Shown here piece after piece: positions 6,046-12,337 of a stretch of DNA of 12,337 bases. Numbering within the stretch: the first letter of the stretch is position 1; every line of letters starts with the position of its first letter. The notes under the pieces were generated by a model that made no database searches, was not told the origin of the DNA, and saw only the letters and a program-made list of their open reading frames with translations. The stretch is from an uncultured Micrococcales bacterium (GTDB lineage: Bacteria > Actinomycetota > Actinomycetes > S36-B12 > UBA10799). Made by a program: the position numbers and the translations under genes. The stretch lies in the NCBI GenBank assembly GCA_937952095.1, contig CALFYG010000163.1, positions 1-12,337 of the forward strand. Direction: 5' to 3'.

Positions 6046-7112
6046 CACGACCTCACCCTCGGGTCGATGACGGCGTACAGCAGGTCCGCCACGAGGTTCG
6101 CGAGCACGACGCCGATGGAGAAGAGAAGGAAGATGGCCTGCAGCAACGCCACGTCCGGACCGCGCAGCGCCTCGTAGGACAGCAGGCCGAGGCCCGGCCA
6201 GGAGAACACCGTCTCCACCGTGATCGCGCCCGAGACCGTGAAGCCGAGGTTCAGGAAGATGAGCGTCACGGTGGGCAGCAGGGCGTTGGGGACGGCGTGC
6301 CGGCGGCGGACGAGTCTGTCCATCAACCCTTTGGCCCGCGCAGTGGTCAGATAGTCCTCGTCCATCTCGTCCACCAGGGACGAACGCATCACCAGTGCGT
6401 ACTCGGCGAGGTAGACCAGCGTCAGGGTCGTGACCGGCAGCACCATGTGCCAGGCCACATCGAGCCAGCCCGCCAACGACGACGTATCCACCCCTGGCGA
6501 CGAGATCCCCCCGATCGGGAACATGCCTGGCAGGCCGAATGCTCCTACCCCGAAGATGATCAGCAGGATCATGCCGAGCCAGAACTCGGGCATCGAGTAC
6601 AGCGTCAGCGTGACTCCGGTGGAGACCTTGTCGAAGGACTTCCCCCGCTTCCATCCGGCCTTGATGCCGATCCACACACCGATGATCGAGGCCAGCACGA
6701 TGGCCGTACCCACCAGCAGCAGCGTCGGCCAGATGCGTTCGGTGACCAATTCCCACACCGGCCGGTTGAACTGGGCCGAGTCGATCGTGCTGGCGAACGG
6801 ATTGCGCAGGTACGTCAGGAACTGCTCGAGCACCGGTCTGTTGAGCTCTGCACGTAGTTCCGCCAGCTGTTCCGGCGGCACGTTGCGGCCCCGCGTGTAC
6901 ATCCCGATCGGGTCGCCGGGCAGGAGCCGGAACAGGAAGAAGTTGACCACGAGCACGAAGAAGAGGGTGCCCAGCGCCGCGCCCGTCTTTCGCAGAGCGA
7001 AGGTTGCGCCGGGGGACAGGCCCCGGCTCCCCTTCTCCTTGCGGGGCAGCGGCGGCGGGCCGGGGATCGGATCGGGACCACCGCTTCCGGCGACGTCTTG
7101 GATCAGGGACAC
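6045..7112 (-). CDS. oppB: Peptide ABC transporter permease (OppB/DppB type)
   Basis: The first membrane subunit of the importer, 355 residues. Helix 1 (about 44-64) is followed by the characteristic LLPGDP (63-68) at the start of a long extracytoplasmic segment (about 69-125). The core helices come next, with the coupling loop TTARAKGLMDRLV (256-268) plus NALLP (276-280) near the C-terminus. The C-terminal half (VSGAITVETVFSWPGLG) is typical of DppB. The start is GTG (7112-7110), three bases after the binding-protein stop; GGAG about 8 nt upstream lies within the end of that gene. The N-terminal tail of about 40 residues before helix 1 is longer than usual and rich in proline and glycine. 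No alternative start lies closer to the helix. Confidence 0.93.
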   Translation of the reverse strand: MSLIQDVAGSGGPDPIPGPPPLPRKEKGSRGLSPGATFALRKTGAALGTLFFVLVVNFFLFRLLPGDPIGMYTRGRNVPPEQLAELRAELNRPVLEQFLTYLRNPFASTIDSAQFNRPVWELVTERIWPTLLLVGTAIVLASIIGVWIGIKAGWKRGKSFDKVSTGVTLTLYSMPEFWLGMILLIIFGVGAFGLPGMFPIGGISSPGVDTSSLAGWLDVAWHMVLPVTTLTLVYLAEYALVMRSSLVDEMDEDYLTTARAKGLMDRLVRRRHAVPNALLPTVTLIFLNLGFTVSGAITVETVFSWPGLGLLSYEALRGPDVALLQAIFLLFSIGVVLANLVADLLYAVIDPRVRS

Positions 7113-7115
7113 GGT

Positions 7116-8969
7116 CTACTCCACGTCGTAGTCGGACGGCCGGCGGCGTCCGAGCCAGTAGCCGATGAGGAAGAGGCCGACCCCGCCCACCACTGCACCG
7201 AGGATGAGTCCCGGCGTGAGGCCGGCAGCGGTCGAGGTGGCGTCCCCCGCGTCCTCGACCACCGGCGTGATGCTCTCGTAGGACCACGTGCCGTACTGGA
7301 ACAGCAGCACCCCGTCGGGGGCCGGCTGCGGGGTGAAATTGGTCCAGCGGTCGGAGCGATAGGCCGTCGGGTTGTCGTAGTACACGGTCACCACGTAGGC
7401 GTTGCTGTCGTACAGCATCTGCTGCATCTGCCGGACCACCGCGGCGCGCTCGGCCGGGTCCGTCTGCAGTTTCTGGGCCTCATACAGCTTGTCGTACTCG
7501 GCGTCGCAGTAGAAGGAGTCCGACAGCCCCGCGATGATGGTCCCGTCGTCATCGGTGGAGCGCTGGTCGCAGGTGAAGGTCGACAGTTGGTAGTCGGGGT
7601 CCGGCTCGACCACCCAGCCCCACTCGAACATGTCGAAGTCGCCGTTGCCGACCTTCTCGTACAGCGTGTCCTCGCTGACGATCCGCACATCGACCTCGAT
7701 GCCGATCTGCCCCAGCCAGTCCTTGACGTACTCGACCACCTTCTGCGATTCGCTGGACTCCTGCCGACCCAGCAGTCGAAGGGACATCCGCTCACCGTCC
7801 GGCGAGACCCGGACCCCGTCGTCGCCCATCGTGTACCCGGCTGCGTCCAGCGTCGCGTTGGCTGCTGCGAGGTCGAACCCGACCGGGTCGGCGGGCTCGA
7901 GGTGCAGGTCGCGGTACAACGGCGGGATGACCGTCGAACCGGGCGTCGCGAATCCCCCGTACACCTTGTCGGCCAGAACCTGCCGGTCGATCGCCTGGGC
8001 CACGGCCAGCCGCACCTGCGGGTCGAGTACCAGCTTGCTGCCATTGCCGATCGGCGTACCGTCGGTCAGTGCCGCACCCATGTTGAAAGCGATCTGGTTG
8101 AAGCCGGAGTAGACACTGGGGACGGTGGTGATGCCCTCCGCGCCTTCGAGCGAGTTGAAGACGTTCGCGGAGAGGTCGTTGGCGTAGTCGATCTCGCCCT
8201 TGCGCAGCGCCTCGGCGATCGCGTCGGTGTTCTTGTAGACGCGGAAGACAACCTCGTCGGCCGCCGGCTTGCCGCCGTAGAAGTTGGGGTTGGCCTCGAA
8301 ACGCAGGAACTCCCCTTTGCGTCGCTCGACCAGCACGAAGGGGCCGCCACCGACAACGGGCTCGCCGTCCTTCGGCTCGTTCTTGTAGGACTTCGCCTGC
8401 TTGCCGTCGATGTTCTTCCAGATGTGCTCCGGAAGGATGTACACCGCGAGGTGGTACATGATCGGTGAGGGCCGTTTGACGAACAGTTTCAGTGTCGTGT
8501 CGTCCTCGGCGACGGCCTTGGTGATCGTCGAGGTGTAGCCGCCGTAGTTGGTCTGCTCGATGTCGCCGTTGATCACCCGGTTGAAGGTGTAGGCCGCGTC
8601 GCGCGCAGTGAGCGGCTGGCCGTCGCTCCACTTCAGGCCGGGCCGGATCTTGTAGGTCCAGTACGTCTGGTCCTCGGACTCCTCCCACGACTCCGCGAGA
8701 CCGGGGACAGTGGAGAAGTCCTCCGCCGAGTACTCGGTGAGGGTCGGGTACATCATCTGGTACGCCTCGAACGAAGCGGCTGCGATCCCCGTGAAGGGGT
8801 TCGTCGTGTCGACGTCCTGGGTGATGCCGACCGTGAACACGGTCTTCTCAGCCGTGCCGCTCGACGACGGTGTCTCCTCGGCGCTGGCCGGCACCAGTGG
8901 CAGCGCGAGGGCCACTGCGATCGCGCCCACGAGCGCCGCCCACGCGTTCCTACGCCTACCGGTTCTCAT
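7116..8969 (-). CDS. oppA: Peptide-binding protein (SBP family 5) with C-terminal membrane anchor
   Basis: The extracellular solute-binding protein that feeds peptides to the permeases, 617 residues. It starts ATG at 8969 with GGAGGT about 7 nt upstream; the open frame to 9230 overlaps the divergent gene and is rejected. Residues 1-30 form a Sec signal peptide (MRTGRRRNAW, then a hydrophobic core) ending PASA before EETPSSSG. There is no lipobox cysteine. The family-5 fold follows: GITQDVDTTNPF, LAESWEESED, LKWSDGQPLTARDAAYTFNR, VRLAVAQAIDRQ. At the end, residues about 586-607 (LILGAVVGGVGLFLIGYWLG) form a transmembrane helix followed by RRRP and a short acidic tail. This implies anchoring from the C-terminus instead of by lipid. 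Such anchors are common in archaea but not the standard bacterial form. It is the first gene of the five-gene operon; its promoter should lie in or beyond the 41-bp divergent gap. Substrate specificity is unknown. Confidence 0.93.
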   Translation of the reverse strand: MRTGRRRNAWAALVGAIAVALALPLVPASAEETPSSSGTAEKTVFTVGITQDVDTTNPFTGIAAASFEAYQMMYPTLTEYSAEDFSTVPGLAESWEESEDQTYWTYKIRPGLKWSDGQPLTARDAAYTFNRVINGDIEQTNYGGYTSTITKAVAEDDTTLKLFVKRPSPIMYHLAVYILPEHIWKNIDGKQAKSYKNEPKDGEPVVGGGPFVLVERRKGEFLRFEANPNFYGGKPAADEVVFRVYKNTDAIAEALRKGEIDYANDLSANVFNSLEGAEGITTVPSVYSGFNQIAFNMGAALTDGTPIGNGSKLVLDPQVRLAVAQAIDRQVLADKVYGGFATPGSTVIPPLYRDLHLEPADPVGFDLAAANATLDAAGYTMGDDGVRVSPDGERMSLRLLGRQESSESQKVVEYVKDWLGQIGIEVDVRIVSEDTLYEKVGNGDFDMFEWGWVVEPDPDYQLSTFTCDQRSTDDDGTIIAGLSDSFYCDAEYDKLYEAQKLQTDPAERAAVVRQMQQMLYDSNAYVVTVYYDNPTAYRSDRWTNFTPQPAPDGVLLFQYGTWSYESITPVVEDAGDATSTAAGLTPGLILGAVVGGVGLFLIGYWLGRRRPSDYDVE

Positions 8970-8977
8970 CCGTGACC

Positions 8978-8986
8978 TCCGTGCCG
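8978..8986 (-). promoter_or_regulatory. Ribosome binding site of the binding-protein gene
   Basis: On the minus strand GGAGGT stands about 7 nt before the ATG at 8969, a near-perfect anti-16S match. It fixes the start and shows that this gene, unlike its divergent neighbour at 9011, has an untranslated leader. I could not assign the matching promoter: the minus strand of the gap has only a partial TANNNT element, and it overlaps the -10 of the divergent gene. Confidence 0.7.
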
Positions 8987-8998
8987 GGCTGTGAGTGC

Positions 8999-9004
8999 TA
9001 CCGT
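8999..9004 (+). promoter_or_regulatory. Leaderless -10 element before oligopeptidase B
   Basis: TACCGT matches the actinobacterial -10 consensus TANNNT. If the A of the ATG at 9011 is +1, the element occupies -12 to -7, the spacing of leaderless transcripts in mycobacteria and corynebacteria. No Shine-Dalgarno precedes the start codon, which agrees. There is no clear -35, as is common in this phylum. Confidence 0.6.
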
Positions 9005-9010
9005 CCGGCC

Positions 9011-11101
9011 ATGCTGCCCCCACCTGCACCGCACCGCCGCGCCACCTCGGTTCGTTGGGGAGGAGACCAACGGCAGGACGACTTCGGCTGGTTGGCCGGT
9101 GAGGGGGCGGACGTGCTCGAGGCCCTGACGGCCGAGCGCGCGTACTACGAGCAGAGGGTTCGTCACCTGGGCCCCCTCCGGGACGAACTCGCCGCAGAGA
9201 TGCGCGGGCTCCTCCCCGAAGCTGACGCATCGGTCAGTTTCATCCGTCGAGACTACACCTACCTGAGCTGGTTCCGGGTGGGCGACGATCTGCCTTGTCT
9301 GGCCCGCAGGCAGCGCCATGCGGATGGCCCGGTCGAGGTCCTCGTCGACCTCGGTGCGGTGGCCGCGCAGGAAGCCACGTCGTACGCCGAGTTCGGCGTG
9401 ACCGAACCCGGTCCGGGCGACCTCATCCTGGCCTGGTCGGTGGACCTGACCGGGGGTGAGAGGTACTCGCTGCGCTTCCGGGATGTGGCGAAGGGCGAGG
9501 ACCTACCGGACGAGATCCCCGATACCTACTACACCGGCGCCTGGGATGAGTCCGGCACGCGGTTCCTGTACGTCGTGCCCGACCACGCCATGCGGCCGTG
9601 GCAGGTGCGCGAACACATCCTCGGGACCCCCACCGACGCGGACCGGCTGGTGCTGCAGGAGGACGACGAAGCGTTCGAGGTGACCGTGCGCGGTACGCGG
9701 TCGGGTGACTGGATCGTCATCGAATCCCGCAGTCGGGACACCAGCGAGTCCTGGCTGCTGCCGACCGCTGACACCACCGCTGTTCCGCGGTCGGTCGCCC
9801 GGCGCCGCGCCGGGATCGAATACACCGTCGACCACGCGCCGACGGCCGGGGCCGATGACCTGCTCATGGTGACCAACGACCAAGCACCTGAGTTCCGGGT
9901 GTTGACTGCTCCGGTCGACACCCTTGGCCCGTGGCGAGAGGTGGTGGCCCATGACCCGGCAACCCGGGTGGTGGACGCCGACGCGTTCTCCGGGCACGTC
10001 GTGCTGACGCTGCGTCAGGACGGCCTGCCGCTGTTGCGTGTGATGCAGCGGGACTGGTCGGCCTCCTACGACATCGCCCCGGCCGACGAGGCGTCCACTG
10101 TCTCGATGGTCCACGTCGATGATTTCGCATCCGGCACGATCACGATCCGCGCCGAAAGCCGCACGGCGTCGGCTTCGTGGTGGGAGGTGGACCTCGGATC
10201 CGGTGAGCGCATCGAGGTCGCGAGGACCGAGGCCCCCGGCCTGGATCCGGGTCGGTACGCCACCTCCCGCGTCTGGGTCACCGCCAGGGACGGCGCCCGC
10301 GTACCGGTGACACTGTGGCGGCGCCATGATGTCGCGCTCGACGGCAGCGCGCCGTGTCTGCTGTACGGCTACGGCGCCTACGAGTACGTCTTCGAGCCCG
10401 AGTTCGACCCGGCTCTGCCGTCGTTGTTGGACCGCGGGGTCGTCTTCGCCCATGCGCATGTGCGCGGCGGGGGCGAGATGGGCAGGACATGGTGGGAGCA
10501 GGGCCGACTGCTGCACAAGCGCACCACCTTCGACGACTTCGCGGATGTCGCCGATGCGCTCGCCCACGACGGCGCGCTTGGTCTGGTGGACGGCCGCCGG
10601 ATTGCGAGCAGGGGGCTGTCCGCTGGAGGCCTGCTGCAGGGCGCCGTCTATTCGCAGCGCCCCGACCGCTGGCGTGCGGTGGTCGCCGAGGTTCCGTTCG
10701 TCGACGTCGTGACAGCGATGTCCGATCCCTCGATCCCGCTGACCGTGAACGAGTGGGACGAATGGGGCGACCCGCGTGAGCCGCAGTTCATGGAATACAT
10801 GGCCGGCTACTCGCCCTACGACAACCCGCCACCGGCGCAAGCGCGGCCGCCGCTGTTGGTGACCGGTGCACTGCACGATCCCCGGGTGCTGGTCAGGGAA
10901 CCGGCGAAGTGGGTGTCCGTACTACGGGCGACCGATCCGGCGCTCGGGGCAGGGGCGGACCCCGAGGATCCCACCTCAGCGGGCACGGTGCTGTTCCGCG
11001 TCGAGACCGGGGAGGGTTCCCACGGGGGCCCGGCGGGTCGGTTCGGGCATCTGGATTACGAGGCCGAGGTGGCCGCGTGGATTCTCGCCGCTCTGACCTG
11101 A
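9011..11101 (+). CDS. ptrB: Oligopeptidase B (S9A prolyl oligopeptidase family)
   Basis: A cytoplasmic serine peptidase that cleaves short peptides, in this family mainly after lysine and arginine; 696 residues, normal for the family. The N-terminal half (about 70-400) should be the seven-bladed propeller that admits only small peptides. The C-terminal half is the alpha/beta-hydrolase domain with the triad Ser537 (GLSAGGLL), Asp623 (HDPRV) and His671 (GSHGGP), spaced close to E. coli OpB. The pocket motif SIPLTVNEWDEWGDP keeps acidic residues where OpB has the glutamates that bind basic side chains, one now aspartate. The N-terminus has no signal peptide. I chose ATG at 9011 because it sits exactly 12 bases after TACCGT. 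Starting at 8870 would add 47 residues antisense to the binding-protein signal peptide. It diverges from the peptide transporter operon, consistent with degrading imported peptides. Confidence 0.93.
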   Translation: MLPPPAPHRRATSVRWGGDQRQDDFGWLAGEGADVLEALTAERAYYEQRVRHLGPLRDELAAEMRGLLPEADASVSFIRRDYTYLSWFRVGDDLPCLARRQRHADGPVEVLVDLGAVAAQEATSYAEFGVTEPGPGDLILAWSVDLTGGERYSLRFRDVAKGEDLPDEIPDTYYTGAWDESGTRFLYVVPDHAMRPWQVREHILGTPTDADRLVLQEDDEAFEVTVRGTRSGDWIVIESRSRDTSESWLLPTADTTAVPRSVARRRAGIEYTVDHAPTAGADDLLMVTNDQAPEFRVLTAPVDTLGPWREVVAHDPATRVVDADAFSGHVVLTLRQDGLPLLRVMQRDWSASYDIAPADEASTVSMVHVDDFASGTITIRAESRTASASWWEVDLGSGERIEVARTEAPGLDPGRYATSRVWVTARDGARVPVTLWRRHDVALDGSAPCLLYGYGAYEYVFEPEFDPALPSLLDRGVVFAHAHVRGGGEMGRTWWEQGRLLHKRTTFDDFADVADALAHDGALGLVDGRRIASRGLSAGGLLQGAVYSQRPDRWRAVVAEVPFVDVVTAMSDPSIPLTVNEWDEWGDPREPQFMEYMAGYSPYDNPPPAQARPPLLVTGALHDPRVLVREPAKWVSVLRATDPALGAGADPEDPTSAGTVLFRVETGEGSHGGPAGRFGHLDYEAEVAAWILAALT

Positions 11102-11109
11102 GGCCGGGC

Positions 11110-11115
11110 TACAGT
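11110..11115 (+). promoter_or_regulatory. Leaderless -10 element before enoyl-CoA hydratase
   Basis: TACAGT matches TANNNT and occupies -12 to -7 if the G of the GTG at 11122 is +1, the same geometry as the element at 8999-9004. It lies 9 bases after the oligopeptidase stop, and there is no Shine-Dalgarno. So the hydratase probably has its own promoter rather than depending on readthrough. Confidence 0.6.
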
Positions 11116-11121
11116 CGTGGC

Positions 11122-11883
11122 GTGAACGAGTGCGTCTCGTATGTGACCGCGGGTCCGGTGGCCCTGGTCCACCTCGATCGGCCACATCGCCTCAACGCCG
11201 TTGTGCCCGCATTGGTCGACGGGTTGCTCCTGGCCTTCGAGCGGGCACATGCCGACGGGGTTCGCGCCGTCGTGCTTGCGGGCCGCGGTCGCGCGTTCTG
11301 CGCCGGCCATGACCTGAAAGAACCCGCACCGGCCGAGGACGAAGCGGCTGCCAGGGTCCGGCTCCAGCGCATCCAGGACGTCACGCGTGCGATCCGGTCA
11401 CTTCCGGCCCCGGTCGTCGCCGCCGTCCACGGTTACGCACTCGGCGCGGGGGCCGAGTTCGCGCTCGGGTGTGACCTCGTGGTGGCAGCCGAGGACGCCC
11501 GGTTCGGTTTCCCGGAGGTGGGCGTCGGACTGAGCGTTACCGGCGGCATCTCCGCACTGCTGCCGCGCACGGTGGGCCTCGTCCGTGCCAAGGAACTGCT
11601 GTTCCTGGGCGAACACCTGTCGGCTGACGAGGCGCACCGACTCCGCCTGGTGAACCGTGTCGTCCCCAACGGGTCACACGAACAGGCGGCCCTCGAGATG
11701 GCGCAGCGGCTGGCCGCGCAGCCCCCGGTCGCCCTGGCCCTGGCGAAGTCACTGCTCGACCACGGCATGGATTCGAGCGTGCCGGATGCGTTCGAGCGGG
11801 AGGTGGACGCAGCGATCGCGACCATGGCGACCGACGAGGCGCAGGTGGGTGCCGAGGCGTTCCGCGAGCGATCCGGTGAGTGA
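11122..11883 (+). CDS. Enoyl-CoA hydratase/isomerase (crotonase family)
   Basis: A 253-residue crotonase-fold protein, which in this family adds water to, or isomerises, enoyl-CoA thioesters in fatty-acid or related acid breakdown. Visible: CoA-binding and oxyanion-hole segments AGHDLKE (61-67) and GYALGAGAEFALGCD (104-118), and the turn FGFPEVGVGLSVTGG (128-142). Both catalytic glutamates of true hydratases are present, at 112 and 132, so hydratase activity is likely; the substrate cannot be read from sequence. The start is GTG at 11122, giving MNECVSYVTAGPVALVHLDRP, the expected first strand. The -10 element sits exactly 12 bases upstream. The TGA overlaps the start of the acyl-CoA ligase gene by 8 bases, so the two probably form an operon for activating and processing an acid. 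Confidence 0.92.
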   Translation: MNECVSYVTAGPVALVHLDRPHRLNAVVPALVDGLLLAFERAHADGVRAVVLAGRGRAFCAGHDLKEPAPAEDEAAARVRLQRIQDVTRAIRSLPAPVVAAVHGYALGAGAEFALGCDLVVAAEDARFGFPEVGVGLSVTGGISALLPRTVGLVRAKELLFLGEHLSADEAHRLRLVNRVVPNGSHEQAALEMAQRLAAQPPVALALAKSLLDHGMDSSVPDAFEREVDAAIATMATDEAQVGAEAFRERSGE

Positions 11884-12288
11884 CCCGGTGCCCGCCGGGG
11901 TCGCAGATCTCGTGGCTGCCGTCGACCGTGCTGCCCAACTGTGGCCGGACCGTCCGGCGTGGACCTTCGACCCCGGTGAGTCCTTGACGTTCGCGGACGT
12001 GGGTCGTCGATCAGCCGCCCTCGCGGGAGCGCTGGCCGCCCAGGGGATCGCCGCCGGCGTCCGCGTCGCGGTGATGTTGCCCAATCGAGCGGAGTTCCCG
12101 CTGACCTGGATCGCGCTGGCCCGTCTCGGCGCCGCGATGGTGCCGCTGAACCCGCAGTACCGGGCGCAGGACGCCGGGCACATCCTCGCCCACTCACAGG
12201 CAGCAGCCGTGATCACCAGCGGCGACCTCGTGGACCGCGTGCACGGCCTGGTGCTCGAGAGCCGGGAGGCCGGCATGGCCGGCGCCCT
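11876..12288 (+). CDS. AMP-dependent acyl-CoA ligase, N-terminal fragment cut by adapter
   Basis: The first 137 codons of an adenylate-forming enzyme of the acyl-CoA synthetase type, which activates a carboxylic acid with ATP and joins it to CoA. The segment shows the family start: hydrophobic helix around RAAQLWPDRPAW, then LTFADVGRRSAALAGALAA, GIAAGVRVAVMLPNRAEF, and TWIALARLGAAMVPLNPQY. The last is characteristic of FadD/CaiC-like ligases. The P-loop and adenylate motifs lie further on and are missing. The start GTG (11876) is inside the hydratase gene, with the sequence GTGAGTGA overlapping its stop; the ribosome site is weak (GAGCGA). Real sequence ends at 12288, and codons beyond it come from adapter. 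The substrate is unknown; pairing with a crotonase suggests acid degradation. Confidence 0.88.
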
Positions 12289-12337
12289 AGATCGGAAGAG
12301 CACACGTCTGAACTCCAGTCACTTAGGCATATCTCGT
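12289..12337 (+). other. Illumina TruSeq index adapter (contamination)
   Basis: From 12289 the sequence is the standard TruSeq read-1 3' adapter: AGATCGGAAGAGC followed by the remaining constant bases to 12322. Next is an 8-base index, TTAGGCAT (12323-12330), and ATCTCGT (12331-12337), the start of the P7 flow-cell sequence. This is not biological. It shows that untrimmed reads entered the assembly and that the contig ends here for technical reasons. Confidence 0.98.

Noticed and set aside
5122..7287. Single 721-codon permease frame
   Set aside because: Only the part from 6045 downward is permease C; the upstream extension is out of frame with permease B and unlike any protein.
7098..8468. 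Plus-strand 456-codon frame
   Set aside because: Antisense to the binding protein, which has clear family motifs; no recognisable domain.
8870..9010. Upstream extension of oligopeptidase B to an ATG at 8870
   Set aside because: It would overlap the signal peptide of the divergent binding protein; the -10 element and the family N-terminus favour 9011.
9503..10876. Minus-strand 457-codon frame
   Set aside because: Antisense to oligopeptidase B, rich in His, Arg, Gly and Val as expected of a shadow.
11749..12303. Minus-strand 184-codon frame starting at 12303
   Set aside because: Its first codons (MLFRSR) are encoded by adapter, and the rest is antisense to the hydratase and ligase genes.

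Overview
The window is a chimera of two genomes plus a piece of sequencing adapter. Bases 1 to about 2550 look like Pseudomonas, very probably P. aeruginosa: they hold a PilJ-domain chemoreceptor start that I recognise as McpN-like, Pseudomonas codon use and a GC-rich hairpin terminator. From about 2550 to 12288 the sequence is a high-GC Actinomycetota genome, genus not determinable by eye: the genes are GC-rich with GTG starts, and two of them have the actinobacterial leaderless layout. Bases 12289-12337 are an Illumina TruSeq index-read adapter.

Pseudomonas part. A 30-residue single-helix membrane peptide (6-98, minus), missed by size cut-offs, is followed by a gene-poor stretch holding a strong hairpin terminator and two other inverted repeats. 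Next comes an unknown two-helix membrane protein with a probable periplasmic domain (409-1488, minus). A 243-bp divergent intergenic region precedes the N-terminal half of a nitrate-type chemoreceptor (1732 to about 2553, plus). That gene breaks off after the HAMP region, where its signalling domain should begin.

Actinobacterial part. It begins inside an S58 (DmpA-type) aminopeptidase whose C-terminal half happens to be in frame with the chemoreceptor, so 1732-3168 reads as one false fusion ORF. Converging on it from the right is a complete, tightly coupled Opp/Dpp peptide ABC transporter operon on the minus strand: binding protein (8969-7116), permeases B and C, and ATPases D and F. The binding protein has a signal peptide without lipobox and a C-terminal membrane anchor. 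Divergent from it, only 41 bp away, is oligopeptidase B (9011-11101). An enoyl-CoA hydratase (11122-11883) and the first 137 codons of an acyl-CoA ligase (11876-12288) follow and overlap.

Together the actinobacterial genes suggest peptide scavenging: import of oligopeptides, cleavage inside the cell by oligopeptidase B, and possibly further trimming by the S58 aminopeptidase. A separate fatty-acid or acyl-CoA pair follows. I see no new biological system. The most striking apparent novelty, the receptor-peptidase fusion, is best read as an assembly artefact. The real points of interest are the C-terminally anchored binding protein, the two leaderless promoters with identical geometry, and the small membrane peptide.
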